A stretch of DNA of 64,000 bases from Salvelinus alpinus (lineage: Eukaryota; Chordata; Actinopteri; Salmoniformes; Salmonidae), in contig NC_092098.1 of NCBI RefSeq assembly GCF_045679555.1, positions 22,660,038-22,724,037 on the forward strand, read 5' to 3'. Each line of letters starts with the position of its first letter. The first letter of the stretch is position 1. Below the pieces are notes generated by a model. The model searched no databases. It saw nothing but the letters and a program-made list of their open reading frames with translations, and had not been told where the DNA came from. A program made the position numbers and the translations under genes. Positions 46,002 through 57,466 of this stretch are shown here, piece by piece.

Positions 46002-47608
46002 CAGTGGGGAGAACAAGTATTTGATACACTGCCGATTTTGCAGGTTTTCCTACTTACAAAGCATGTAGAGGTCTGTAATTTTTATCATAGGTACACTTCA
46101 ACTGTGAGAGACGGAATCTAAAACAAAAATCCTGAAAATCACATTGTATGATTTTTAACTAATTAATTTGCATTTTATTGCATGACATAAGTATTTGATC
46201 ACCTACCAACCAGTAAGAATTCCGTCTCTCACAGGCCTGTTAGTTTTTCTTTAAGAAGCCCTCCTGTTCTCCACTCATTACCTGTATTAACTGCACCTGT
46301 TTGAACTCGTTACCTGTATAAAAGACACCTGTCCACACACTCAATCAAACAGACTCCAACCTCTCCACAATGGCCAAGACCAGAGAGCTGTGTAAGGACA
46401 TCAGGGATAAAATTGTAGACCTGCACAAGGCTGGGATGGGCTACAGTGCAATAGGCAAGCAGCTTGGGGAGAAGGCAACAACTGTTGGCGCAATTATTAG
46501 AAAATGGAAGAAGTTGAAGATGACGGTCAATCACCCTCGGTCTGGGGCTCCATGCAAGATCTCACCTCGTGGGGCATCAATGATCATGAGGAAGGTGAGG
46601 GATCAGCCCAGAACTACCCGGCAGGACCTGGTCAATGACCTGAAGAGAGCTGGGACCACAGTCTCAAAGAAAACCATTAGTAACACACTACGCCGTCATG
46701 GATTAAAATCCTGCAGTGTACACAAGGTCCCCCTGCTCAAGCCAGCGCATGTCCAGGCCCGTCTGAAGTTTGCCAATGACCATCTGGATGATCCAGAGGA
46801 GGAATGGGAGAAGGTCATGTGGTCTGATGAGACAAAAATAGAGCTTTTTGGTCTAAACTCCACTCGCCGTGTTTGGAAGAAGAAGAAGGATGAGTACAAC
46901 CCCAAGAACACCATCCCAACCGTGAAGCATGGAGGTGGAAACATCATTCTTTGGGGATGCTTTTCTGCAAAGGGGACAGGACGACTGCACCGTATTGAGG
47001 GGAGGATGGATGGGGCCATGTATCGCGAGATCTTGGCCAACAACCTCCTTCCCTCAGTAAGAGCATTGAAGATGGGTCGTAGCTGGGTCTTCCAGCATGA
47101 CAACGACCCGAAACACACAGCCAGGGCAACTAAGGAGTGGCTCCGTAAGAAGCATCTCAAGGTCCTGGAGTGGCCTAGCCAGTCTCCAGATCTGAACCCA
47201 ATAGAAAATCTTTGGAGGGAGCTGAAAGTCCGTATTGCCCAGCGACAGCCCCGAAACCTGAAGGATCTGGAGAAGGTCTGTATGGAGGAGTGGGCCAAAA
47301 TCCCTGCTGCAGTGTGTGCAAACCTGGTCAAGAACTACAGGAAACGTATGATCTCTGTAATTGCAAACAAAGGTTTCTGTACCAAATATTAAGTTCTGCT
47401 TTTCTGATGTATCAAATACTTATGTCATGCAATAAAATGCTAATTAATTACTTAAAAATCATACAATGTGATTTTCTGGATTTTTGTTTTAGATTCCGTC
47501 TCTCACAGTTGAAGTGTACCTATGATAAAAATTACAGACCTCTACATGCTTTGTAAGTAGGAAAACCTGCAAAATCGGCAGTGTATCAAATACTTGTTCT
47601 CCCCACTG
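46002..47608 (+). mobile_element. Complete Tc1-like transposon with intact ends
   Basis: 1607 bp, flanked by TA at 46000-46001 and 47609-47610. The termini are long inverted repeats: cagtggggagaacaagtatt at left and its complement aatacttgttctccccactg at right, with the match continuing for well over 100 bases. It encodes one uninterrupted transposase. It lies inside LINE copy B, splitting the codons for YKYL and GV. Confidence 0.93.
46370..47392 (+). CDS. Tc1-like transposase, intact, 340 residues
   Basis: A DDE transposase that cuts and inserts its own element at TA sites in the nucleus. The frame is open from the ATG ([14 protein letters not shown]) to TAA at 47390. Domains: two N-terminal helix-turn-helix units (about residues 1-115), with a GRPR-like hook replaced by HPRSGAPCK near 60-68; a basic stretch near 105; and the catalytic domain from about 140. 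The triad is in place: Asp in SDETKIEL, Asp in HDNDPKH, Glu in NPIENLW, and the glycine-rich box [12 protein letters not shown] is complete. 340 residues is the normal Tc1 length. Flanking TIRs are intact, so this copy might still be active or recently was. Confidence 0.95.
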   Translation: MAKTRELCKDIRDKIVDLHKAGMGYSAIGKQLGEKATTVGAIIRKWKKLKMTVNHPRSGAPCKISPRGASMIMRKVRDQPRTTRQDLVNDLKRAGTTVSKKTISNTLRRHGLKSCSVHKVPLLKPAHVQARLKFANDHLDDPEEEWEKVMWSDETKIELFGLNSTRRVWKKKKDEYNPKNTIPTVKHGGGNIILWGCFSAKGTGRLHRIEGRMDGAMYREILANNLLPSVRALKMGRSWVFQHDNDPKHTARATKEWLRKKHLKVLEWPSQSPDLNPIENLWRELKVRIAQRQPRNLKDLEKVCMEEWAKIPAAVCANLVKNYRKRMISVIANKGFCTKY

Positions 47609-47862
47609 TAGGTGTCTTGCAAGACTGTGAACTCTCCTTCCAGACTCATATTAAACATCTCCAATCCCAAATTAAATTTAGAATAGGCTTCCTATTTCGC
47701 AACAAAGCCTCCTTTTGTCATGCTGCCAAACATACCCTCGTAAAACTGACTATCCTACCGATCCTCAACTTCGGCGATGTCATTTACAAAATAGCCTCCA
47801 ACACTCTACTCAGCAAACTGGATGCAGTCTATCACAGTGCCATCTGTTTTGTCACCAAAGCC

Positions 47863-49106
47863 AGAGCCACTTTCATCATAACGCTTGATGGTTTTTGCGA
47901 CTGCACTTGAAGAAACTTTCAAAGTTATTTACATTTTCTGCATTGACTGACCTTCATGTCTTAAAGTAATGACGGACTGTTGTTTCTCTTTGCTTATTTG
48001 AGCTGTTCTTGCCATAATATGGACTTGGTCTTTTACCAAATAGGGCTATCTTCTGTATACCACCCTTACACGGAACCCAAACCGGCTGTGCGCGTGCGCT
48101 ACCGTGCATAAATGTATTTTGTCCCCCCACACAAAACGCGATCCCGACACACAGGTTATAATATCAAAACAAACTCTGAACCAATTACATTAATTTGGGG
48201 ACAGGTCGAAAAGCATTAAACATTTATGGCAATTTAGCTAGCTAGCTTGCACTTGCTAGCTAATTTGTTCTATTTAGCTTGCTTGCTGTTGCTAGCTAAT
48301 TTGTCCTGTGATATAAACATTGAGTTGTTATTTTACCTGAAATGCACAAGGTCCTCTACTCTGAAAATGAATCCACACATAAAACGGTCAACCGAATCGT
48401 TTCTAGTCATCTCTCCTCCTTCCAGGCTTTTCTTCTCTTGACTTTATATTGTGATTGGCAACTTTCATAAATATGATGCATTACCACCACCGACCTTGTT
48501 CGTCTTTCAGTCACCCACGTGGGTATAACCAATGAGGAGATGGCACGTGGGCACCTGCTTCTATAAACCAATGAGGAGATGGGAGAGGCAGGACTTGCAG
48601 CGCGATCTGCGTCACAAATAGAACTGACTTCTATTTTAGCCCTTGGCAACGCAGACACTCGTTGGCGAGAGCGAGCAGTGTGGGTGCGATAATTGAATAA
48701 TATAGATTTCGAAATTTATTTTGCAACGCGAGCGGTGTAGTCAGGGTATTACCTTGTCACAACACAACTGATTGGCTCAAACTAATTAAGAAGGAAATAA
48801 ATTCCACAAATTAACTTTTAACAAGGCACACCTGTTTTAATTGAAATGCATTTCAAGTGACTACCTCATAAAGCCAGTTGAGATAATGCCAAGAGTGTGC
48901 AAAGCTGTCATCAAGGCAAAGGATGGCTACTTTGAATAATATAAAATATATTCTGATTTGTTTAACACTTTTTTGGTTACCACATGATTCCGTATGTGTT
49001 ATTTCATAGTGTTGATGTCCTAATTATGATTCTACAATGTAGAAAATAGTAAAATAAAGAAAAACCCTTGAATGAGTAGGTGTGTCCAATCTTTTAACTG
49101 GTACTG
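47863..49106 (-). mobile_element. Tc1-like element fragment, minus, with insertion
   Basis: Same family as 18105-21750. Read on the minus strand from its terminus at 49106 (cagtaccagttaaaagattg) it passes through the non-coding left region and the transposase start (near 48015) to about 47863, where it breaks off at almost the same place as the LINE cuts the other copy. A 679-bp repeat is inserted at 48070-48748. Confidence 0.75.
48070..48748. mobile_element. 679-bp dispersed repeat inserted in Tc1
   Basis: Interrupts otherwise continuous Tc1 text. Candidate 4-bp target duplication TTAC (48066-48069 and 48749-48752). CG-rich ends (accggctgtgcgcgtgcgc; gcaacgcgagcggtgtagtc) surround an AT-rich body with gctagc clusters. 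An internal direct repeat, accaatgaggagatgg, occurs near 48529 and 48570. No protein. Class unknown. Confidence 0.6.
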
Positions 49107-51088
49107 TAGGACCTGGATGTCAGGAAGCTTGGCCCCAGTGATGTACTGGGCCGTACGCACTTCCCTCTGTAGCGCCTTACAGTTAGATGCCGAGCATTTG
49201 CCATACCAGGCTGTGATGGAACCGGTCAGGATGCTCTCGATGGTGCAGCTGTAGAACTTTTTGGGGATCTGGGGACCATTGACAAATCTTTTCGGTCTCT
49301 TAAGGGGGAAAAGGTGTTGTCGTGTTCTCTTCACAATTGTCTTGCTGTATTTGGACCATGATAATACGTTGGTGATGTGGAAACCAAGGAACTTTAAACT
49401 CTTGACCCGCTCCACTTCAGTCTATGTTAATGGGGGCCTGTTGGGCCCTCCTTTTCCTATAGTCTACACTCAGCTCCTTTGTCTTGCTCACATTGAAGGA
49501 GAGGTTGTTGTCCTGGCACCACACTGCCAGGTCTCTGACCTCCCTATAGGCTGTCTCATCGTTGTCGGTGATCAGGCCTACCACTTTTGTGTCGTCAGCA
49601 AACTTAATGATGGTGTTGGAGGCGTGCATGGCCATGCAGTCGTGGGTTTACATGGAGTACAGGAGGGGACTAAACACGCACCCTTGAGGGTCCCCAGTGT
49701 TGTGGATCAGCGTGGCAGATGTGTTGCTGCCTACCCTTATCACCTAGGGTCGGCCCGTCAGGAAGTCCAGGATCCAGTTGCAGAGGGAGGCGTTTAGTCC
49801 CAGGATCTTTAGCTCATTGATGAGCTTTGTGGGTACTATGGTATTCAACGCTGAGTTGTAGTCAATGAACAGCATTCTCACGGTGCTCCTTTTGTCCATG
49901 TGGGACAGGGCAGTGTGGAGTGCGATTGAGATTGCGTCTGTTGGGATGGTATGTGAGTTGGTCTAGGGTTTCCGGCATGATGGTGTTGATGTGAGCCATG
50001 ACCAGCCTTTGAAAGCACTTCATGGCTACCGACATGAATGCTACGGGGCGGTAGTAATTTAGGCAGGATACCTTCGCTTTCTTGGGTACAGGGAATATGG
50101 TCGTCTGTTTGAAACATGTAGGTATTACAGCCTCGGTCAGGGAGAGGTTGAAAATGTCAGTGAAGACACTTGCCAGTTGGTCCCAGCATGCTTTGAGTAC
50201 ACGTCCTGATAATCCGTCTGGCCCCGTGGCTTTGTGAATGTTAACGGGTTTAAAGGTCTTGCTCACATTGGCTACGGAGAGCGCGATCACACAGTTGTTC
50301 GGAAGAGCTGGTGCTCTCATGCATGCTTCAGTGTTGCTTTTCTCGAAGCGAGCATAAAAGGTATTTAGCTCGTCTGGTAGGCTCGCGTCACTGGGCAGAT
50401 CGCAGCTGGGTTTCGCTTTGTAGTCTGCAATAGTTTTCAAGCCCTGCCACATCTGACGAGCATCTAAGCCGGTGTAGTAGGATTCAATCTTAGTCCTGTA
50501 TTTACACTTTGCCTGTTTGATGGTTCGTCTGAGGTAATAGTGGGATTTATTAAAAGAGTCCGGATTAGTGTCCCGCTCCGTGAAAGCGGCAGCTCTAGCC
50601 TTTAGCTCGGTGCTGATGTTGCCTGTAATCCATGGCTGCTGGTTGGTATACTCCTCAATGCCATATTCCTGTCTGTGCTAGCAGAACAGTCCTGTAGCGT
50701 AGCATCCACGTCATCTGACCACTTCCATATTGAGCGAGTCATTGGTACTTCCTGCTTTAGTTTTTGCTTTTAAGCAGGAATCAGGAGGACATAAATATGG
50801 TCAGATTTGCCAAATGTAGGGTGAGGGAGAGCTTTGTATGCATCTCTGTGTGTGGAGTAATGGTGGTCTAGAGTTTTTTTCCCTCTGGTTGCACATGTGA
50901 CATGCTGGTAGAAATTAGGTAAAACAGATTTAACTTTGCCTGCTTTAAAGTCCCCGGCCACTAAGAGCCGCAAGCATTTTCTTGTTTGCTTAAGACCGAG
51001 TACGGTCTTAATGGCAGCATCAGTTCGTGGTAGTAAATAGACGGCTACAAATAATATAGATGAGAACTCTCTTGGTAGATAGTGTGGT
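49107..51088 (-). mobile_element. Rex1/L2-type LINE, minus strand, both ends lost
   Basis: RT fragments on the minus strand: 49032-49415 (SCTIESILTGSITAWYGKC), 49417-49635 (FADDTKVVGL), and 49862-50452 ([38 protein letters not shown]), plus endonuclease end scraps at 50770-50973. The FADD motif is intact; frameshifts and stops separate the pieces. The 3' tail is replaced by the Tc1 at 49106, and the 5' end abuts an LTR fragment at 51089. Confidence 0.8.
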
Positions 51089-51380
51089 TGTCACGCCCTG
51101 ACCTTAGAGATCCTTTTTATGTCTCTATTTTGGTTGGTCAGGGCGTGAGTTTGGGTGGGCATTCTATGTCTGGTGTTCTATGTTGTCCTTGTTTTGTATT
51201 TCTATGTGTTTGGCCTGGTATGGTTCCCAATCAGAGGCAGCTGTCTATCGTTGTCTCTGATTGAGAACCATACTTAGGTAGCCTGTTCCCACCTGTGTTT
51301 GTGGGTGGTTATTTTCTGTTTAGTGTTTGTTGCACCTTTCAGAACTGTTCGTTGGTCGTTTTGTTGTTTTTGTTCGCCTG
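51089..51380 (+). repeat. LTR fragment related to the 34600 element
   Basis: It begins TGTCACGCCCTGACC and pairs with GGTCAGGGCGTGA 45 bp on, the same terminal hairpin plan as the 431-bp LTRs, and shares blocks such as gaggcagctgt and tgtctctgattgagaaccat. It breaks off near 51380, so about two thirds of an LTR remain. It represents a second, older family or copy. Confidence 0.75.
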
Positions 51381-51770
51381 TTACAGGCTATAAATGTTTT
51401 AGCAATTACATTTTATTTTTTGTGTAGCTTGCATTCAATTGCCACTCCCTGTTGCACACAACACGTTTTCATTCCCCCTGTCAATGGGATTTAAGGCTGA
51501 TTTAAGATGAAATTGTCAACCCTGTTACTTTATTTGGCACTTGATAGGCACTTACTATATTTTTATTTATTTAATCTCTCGAGATGTGATTTTTTGGTTT
51601 TTGTTGAACATGCGTTTGTTATGACAGAATGATTTTTGACTAGGTTACACTTCTCAAAAGGCACCAAATTGGTAGAATGACCCAAATACTATGGACAAGC
51701 CAAAAAAAACTTTATGGTTCTATATAGAACCTTTTTCTTTATGTAGTGTAAGTGCCTTCAACAAAACAGT
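51381..51770. other. Unassigned DNA with MITE scrap
   Basis: No gene seen. The stretch 51697-51745 (actttatggttctatataga) looks like a decayed piece of the ggttc MITE at 37684. Confidence 0.35.
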
Positions 51771-51945
51771 GTTTATCTTATTTAACTACCCAAGTCAGTT
51801 GAGAACAAATTCTTATTTACAATGCCGCCTTATGGGACTCCCAATCACGGCTGGTTGTGATACAGCCTGGAATCGAACCAGGGTCTGTAGTGACACCTCT
51901 AGCACTGAGATGCAGTGCCTTAGACCGCTGCGCCACTCGGGAGTC
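51771..51945 (-). mobile_element. tRNA-derived SINE, probably SlmI
   Basis: Read on the minus strand: tRNA-like head ctcccgagtggcgcagcggt, B-box ggttcgattccaggctgta, and a LINE-related tail with gaatttgttctcaactgact. The middle of the body is shortened. The same family is truncated at 6964-7065. Confidence 0.75.
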
Positions 51946-53273
51946 CAAAGTGTAAGGTAAGAAACATTTGCAAGGTATGCAATACTTAACATTAAATGGC
52001 TCAAACTAACCCAGTCAATTATATATCCAGTGATTATTTTCCCTGTCAAACTAATTTGCCACAGTTGCCAAAAGTGTCATAATTAACAAATGAACAAAGT
52101 CCATGTAACTGAACTCTTATTGCTGTGGCCACAAATCCCACTGGTCTGATCTAGGCCTACTCATTAGCAGTTTTGTAGGGCAGATACAGTGCTGGTCTAT
52201 GGATCCCAGAGATACATTTTTGCACCACAAGTTTTTAAATTAATCACACACTCTAGCATCCGTTGTCTCCAATCAGCAAGTATGTGTTGGCTCCTAGACA
52301 AGGGTAAGGTCAAACACACTAGTGGATGGGAGGCATAGGAATTGCATTATGGTTAATTGTACTCTACTGCTTACTTTGGTGGTAAGCATTTAATTGTTGT
52401 GCAATCTCCTCAGGTCACACACGCAAGTGCACACACACACACTACACATGTGTGTCACCCTTTAATTCTATGCTTGTTTTCTCTTCACTGCTTGCTTCCC
52501 TACCAGAACTAATGGAAAAACTACTCCGGTTGCACATATTGTCACAGCATAAATCCATTTCAAGACCTTGTGCACCACCGAACCACATGGAACAAGTCTG
52601 CTAGTTCCTTTCATGTTTTATCGAAGTCCTGCAGGGTTGAGTCTTGACATTCAAAATAGCTTTTATTTAAGCACAAAAATGTGTTTGCTTTGTAAAGAAA
52701 CAACATTGAGGTCTGAAAACACACTGTTGGGGTAGATAAAGTTATCTGTAAGAATACATATGGGAAACAGAGTGTAGATATGCAAATGCCTTGTAGGGCT
52801 CAATGGAGTTGCACCATTCATATGCATAAGGGGAGATTCATTGATTTGCAAAATCCAACTTTGCCTATTTCCACATGGTAGAGTTCACAAAAAAAAGAGG
52901 AATAAAGTTTGACATTAAATGTTCTGAGACACTTAGTTCAAAGTTTCCAGCCTAGAGACAAGATGTCCAGAAACAATTTTAAGGGTCAATTTTTAAGCCA
53001 ATTTTCAATTCAGTTAATCTTCGCTCAACACTCTTTGTCAATTTTAGTTTTGCATAACTGGCATCTGTTTATATTGCCCCTTCAGCAAAATATCTGACTG
53101 ACCGGAATTTTAACCCAGGTCTCCTGTATGCTATAAGACTGTTAGCCTGCTGAGCTAAGGCCTGGGAATTAGCTTTAGTAGATAATGAAAGTCTTCAGGT
53201 CTCAAGCAAGGGTACTCATCACATGAGTGTGGTTGTCCCTGGTTGACTCTGTTCTATCCTCTTTGCTCTAGTG
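51946..53273. other. Unassigned DNA
   Basis: No gene or repeat terminus recognised in over 1.3 kb. A short CA run occurs near 52430. Upstream igsf5 exons (signal peptide, first Ig domain) might be expected in this general area but were not recognised. Confidence 0.35.
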
Positions 53274-53534
53274 CAGAGGTGTCAAACTCATTTTCCCAGG
53301 ATTGTATTATAAAATGGATTATATTTCCTCTTTTGGAATGTTCTGTTTAGCTGATCGGTAGCTGGACAGAGTGAAGAGACTAGAAATGATCATTTCTACA
53401 CATTCTTTATTTGGTTTTAGTCATTTTTATGTCGATTGAAATAGTTTTTTCCTGAAAACATTAATACAAAAATCTGTCCACCTACGGGCCAGATTGAATG
53501 GGCTCATGGGCCAGATCCATAATTTTGACACGTG
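53274..53534. mobile_element. hAT-type MITE with 8-bp TSD
   Basis: 261 bp flanked by CTCTAGTG on both sides (53266-53273 and 53535-53542), the 8-bp duplication typical of hAT. Termini CAGAGGTGTCAAA and TTTTGACACGTG are inverted repeats with mismatches. No coding capacity. Confidence 0.85.
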
Positions 53535-54057
53535 CTCTAGTGACTTGGGTGATGGTATGCTATTTACACATTTACGGTACCAATTGACTATCCATCTCAG
53601 TGTTCACCATTCCATACTAAACCTGGTTGTAGACCTTATCGCCTGCTGGCTCTATTGGATTGCCTCAATTGGATATTGATTTGTTCTTGTTCCTATTGTG
53701 CATGGATGGACTTCTCATTCCCCTAATTTGGACCTACTTAATTACAAACATTCTCCTCCAGGTATCAATATTCCCAGGCAGCAGTAGTAATATGCAACTG
53801 AATGGATGTAGAGATTACATTGATTGTTTATTTACATTACAGCCAACCCTCAGCTGGGTCCAGTGTTAGGTCAGGACATTCAGAAAACATAGTGCATCCA
53901 CCCTACCAGAACATGGTAGTAACCAGTCTGTAGTTGGGTCTAACATTTTAACTCTGAGATGAATGGTAAGTCATTGGATTAAAGGAAAACTTGAACCGCC
54001 ATATTCATTGTTTTTCATGATGTCGTCCCTCACGGTTGCTGACTGTTCTCTTCTGTC
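53535..54057. other. Unassigned DNA
   Basis: No exon or repeat terminus recognised between the hAT MITE and the LINE. Confidence 0.35.
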
Positions 54058-55791
54058 TGTCCCCATTTGACTGCAGCACTCGTGCTGGCAAAACTCCTGG
54101 GTCACTGCTACTCTAACTTCTGCGATGCATACAAGGCCCTCCCCCGCCCTCCTTTTGGCAAATCTGACCACGACTCCATTTTTCTCCTCCCTTCCTATAG
54201 GCAGAACTCAAACAGGATGTACCCGTGTTAAGAATTATTCTACGCTGGTCTGACCAATCAGAATCCAAACTCCAAGATTGGTTTGATCACGCGGACTGGG
54301 ACATGTTCCGGGTAGCCTCAGAGAATAATATTGACGTATACGCTGATTCGGTGAGTGAGTTTATAAGGAAGTGCATAGGAGATGTTGTACCCACTGTGAC
54401 TATTAAAACCTACCCTAACCAGAAACTGTGGATAGATGGCGGCATTCGCACAAAACTGAAAGCGCGAACCACCGCATTTAACCTTGGAAAGGTGATGCTG
54501 TTCATTGACTAGAGCTCAGCATTCAACACCATAGTACGCTCCAAGCTCATCATTAAGCTAGAGACCCTGGGTCTCAACCCCGCCCTCTGCAATTGGGTCG
54601 GGCCGCCCCCAGGTGGTGATGGTAGGAAACAACATCTCCACTTCGCTGATCCTCAACACTGGGGCCCCACAAGGGTGCATGCTCAGCCCCCTCCTGTACT
54701 CCCTGTTAATCCATGACTGTGTGGGCATGCATGCCTCCAACTCAATCATCAAGTTTGCAGACGACACAACAGTAGTAGGCTTGATTGCCAACAACGACGA
54801 GACAGCCTACAGGGAGAAGGTGAGGGCACTCGGAGTGTGGTGTCAGCCAAACAACCTCTCACTCAACGTCAACAAAACAAAGGAGATGATCGTGGACTTC
54901 AGGAAACAGCAGAGGGAACACCCCCCTATCCACATCGACGGGACAGTAGTGGAGAAGGTGGAAAGTTTTAAGTTCCTTGGCGTCCACATCATGGACAAAC
55001 TGAAATGGTCCACCCACACAGACAGCGTGATGAAGAAGGCGCAACAGCACCTTAGGAGGCTGAAGAAATTTGGCTTGTCACCTAAAACCCTCACAAACTT
55101 TTACAGATGCACAATTGAGAGCATCCTGTTGGGCTGCATCACCACCTGGTACGGCAACTGCACCGCCCAACACCGCAAGGGTTCTCCAGAGGGTGGAGCG
55201 ATCTGCACAAAGCTTCACCAGGGGAAAACTACCTGCCTTCAAGGACACCTAAGGCACCCATATGTCACAGGAAGGACAAAAAGATCATCAAGGACAAAAA
55301 CCATGCGAGCCTGTTCACCCCACTACCATCAAGAAGGCGAAGTCAGTACAGGTGCATCCAAGCTGGGGCCGAGAGACTGAAAAACAGGTTCTATCTCAAG
55401 GCCATCAGACTGTTTAACAGCCACCACTAACACAGAGAGGCTGCTGCCTACATACAGACTTGAAATCATTGGCCACTTTAATAAATGGATCACTAGTCAC
55501 TTTAATAATGGCACTTTAATAATGTTTACATATCTTGCATTACTCATTAAATATGTATATACTGTATTTTATACCATCTATTGCAACTTGCCTATGCTGC
55601 TCTGTCATTGCTCATTCATATATTTATATGTATATATTACTTTTCCATTTCTTTACTTGGATTTGTGTGTATTAGGTAGTTGTTGTGGAATTGTTAGATT
55701 ACATGTCAGATATTGCTGCACGTAGCATTTCGCTACACTTACAATAACGTCTGCTAACCATGTGTATGTGACCAATAAAATTTGATTTGAT
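54058..55791 (+). mobile_element. Rex1/L2-type LINE, truncated, abutting igsf5 exon
   Basis: Plus-strand copy starting mid-endonuclease (cactgctactctaacttctg), with an internal deletion of several hundred bases at about 54492 and a 3' terminus at aataaaatttgatttgat (55791). It codes for RT scraps with GAPQGCMLSPLLY and an intact FADD (54613-55380); a TAG interrupts IDYSSAF at about 54510. Its tail ends directly at the igsf5-like exon. Confidence 0.82.
54225..55380 (+). pseudogene. LINE reverse transcriptase remnant
   Basis: Linker region 54225-54512 (SEFIRKCIGDVVPTVTIKTY), then, after a deletion of the RT N-terminal part, palm and thumb at 54613-55380 ([38 protein letters not shown]). One stop and several frame changes; inactive. 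Confidence 0.8.
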
Positions 55792-56068
55792 AGAGGGCGG
55801 CACAGTGAGCATTGTGGGAGGTAACGTAACAGTGGCCCAGGGCCATCAGGCCATTTTCCGGTGTGAGGCCTCCGCTGGTTTCCCTAAGTCCACAGTGAGC
55901 TGGGTGCTGGATGGGGCCAGGGTGGACCAGAACAGCTACAATATCAGCAGTGAGGCCCTGGACGGTCTGTATAACTCCACCAGCCTCCTCACTGTCAGTG
56001 GGACTGTCAGCCTGGCCTCTGTGTCTGCCCTGACCACCCGCTGCCCAGCTCCATCTACCTGGTGGTTG
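55792..56068 (+). pseudogene. igsf5: igsf5-like exon: second Ig domain, damaged
   Basis: IGSF5 (JAM4) is a junctional adhesion protein with two Ig domains and one membrane span. The exon reads EGGTVSIVGGNVTVAQGHQA, then IFRCEAS (first Ig cysteine), VSWVLDGARVDQNSY (core Trp) and a Ser/Thr-rich strand up to VSLASVSALTT. The second Ig cysteine expected in the VSxCxASV context is absent. After ALTT one base is missing: PLPSSIYLVV lies in the next frame before the donor gtaaga at 56069. The acceptor is the AG of tttgatag, supplied at the tip of an inserted LINE. Assignment rests on domain type, the transmembrane exon and synteny. Confidence 0.7.
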
Positions 56069-56726
56069 GTAAGAACTCTTTTGACTCCTCTGTCTTTCTG
56101 GTCACTTCCAGTAGCCTAGACAGTACCTTCAACATGGATAGGATTTAGTGAGGTCTCCTTACATTGTCAGAAATGGGAACCCTTGTGGAGTTCTCACAGA
56201 TCAGGGTAATTGTATGGGTTCCTGGCCAAGTCTAGGTGCTGCCAAAAATCCCAGTAAAACCTGGTTGCCTTTCATTCTTGAGAACAATAAGAAAGACTAT
56301 TTCCTCTGAGAAAGGATAAGAGCTACCTCCCTCAACATATGCTTCTGTCCTGTCCTGTGGGACCATGATTATTTTAGCATAATCACTTATTACATTAATA
56401 AATAAGTTAATAAGTCTCTGTTTATGCAGGTAGATGCTTACGTGATACAAATTGTGCATTCCGCTCAAGGTCACAGAGGCTTCATATTATATGCATATGA
56501 AACACTCCCATACATTGCCATTTATAATTTCCTGTAGTTCTGTCACACATTAGATTTTTTTAGTACTGTAACAACTAGTGACAGGTTGGAGTTACAGTAA
56601 AACTTGCTGACTCAATAGGCAACTGAGTTTGAAGCCCAAGATGTCAATTTTTACTCTGATACTCACTCACCAAACATACTAACTCACTTACTAACACTTA
56701 CTTACTTAAAGACCCCTGTTCTACAG
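56069..56726 (+). other. igsf5: Intron of igsf5-like gene
   Basis: Begins gtaaga and ends ttctacag. AT-rich; no repeat terminus recognised. Confidence 0.55.
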
Positions 56727-56840
56727 GGCCCCCTGGATGGACTGTGCTCATGGCTATCGTTTGTTCCATCGGTGGCTTCGCTCTGCTGGGGCTGCTCATC
56801 CTTGGAATCCTCTTCTGCTGCAAATGCAGAAAATAAGCAA
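56727..56840 (+). pseudogene. igsf5: igsf5-like exon: transmembrane segment
   Basis: The acceptor ctgttctacag continues the phase of the preceding exon. It encodes GPPGWTVLMAIV, then a hydrophobic span CSIGGFALLGLLILGILF and the juxtamembrane CCKCRK, then TAA at 56834-56836, four bases before a GTAAGC donor. IGSF5 homologues have a Cys-rich border followed by a long cytoplasmic tail, so this stop is probably premature. Confidence 0.7.
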
Positions 56841-57466
56841 GTAAGCAGCCTTTCTTTAGCTTGGATCAAGTACAAATCCCCTTAACTATAGTCATGAGAG
56901 CAACAGTCAAGGCCAAAATCAAAAGTATTTGACAGGGCAAGGAGCCTCTGTCTCACTAAAGAAAGTAGAAAACAAGTAGACTATTAAAAAGTTGAATGAG
57001 TCAGGACAGGTCTCACTAAGGTTCTCTCTAAGGACAATTATGGGATGGTATATAATGCAGAGGCCCTTATCTACATACAGGATACGCAAGCCAGAAAAAA
57101 CTGTGACCGTAGGACTGTTTGGCTCCTGCTATCTGCCTCATCTGTCCGATGCATGTCTCAACAAGCAACAGATTTCAAGGAGATTTCAACAAAGAGATTG
57201 ACTTGGAGTAAACTTCCTAATGAGAATGGCGGTTTATGTATGATAATTTTGGGATGCAGAAGATTCACTGACACGGTCGGAAAAGGTACACATGATGTCT
57301 AAGATCAGAACTCCTACTATAGGCCTACAACACCTACCCGAAGACCTATGTGTCTGGGGACAAGTGTTAGAGAATTAATTCTGCTACATTATTTATGCCA
57401 TATCAACAACAGCAATACATTTCAATACATGATTCATTATTATGTTCTCTCTGTGGATCATTTCAG

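Larger units (their letters stand above)
42102..47862 (+). mobile_element. L2-clade LINE copy B with Tc1 inside
   Basis: Plus-strand copy with a full-looking 5' region beginning ttccaagatggcgtagcagt and an untranslated part of over 1 kb rich in gctagc. Endonuclease and RT follow at 43801-46000, then a Tc1 (46002-47608), then the RT C-terminal region to 47862, where the copy breaks off at cagtgccatctgttttgtca. Its 3' tail is missing. Best preserved of the three L2 copies. Confidence 0.82.
43801..47862 (+). pseudogene. LINE copy B endonuclease-reverse transcriptase, broken
   Basis: The endonuclease starts MHVNIRSLLPKFV at 43801, with a stop soon after from one missing base. Further parts: 43876-44154 (SWLRKATKNSEI, then RTAKGGGVAIYCRD), 44569-45163, RT at 45238-45756 (KAFDSVNHRILIGRLNSLGF) and 45645-46001 (MGVPQGSILGPTLF, with catalytic YVDD), resuming after the Tc1 at 47611 (SFQTHIKHLQSQIKFRIGF). 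At least four frame changes. The YVDD motif is intact here, in contrast to copy A. Confidence 0.82.
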
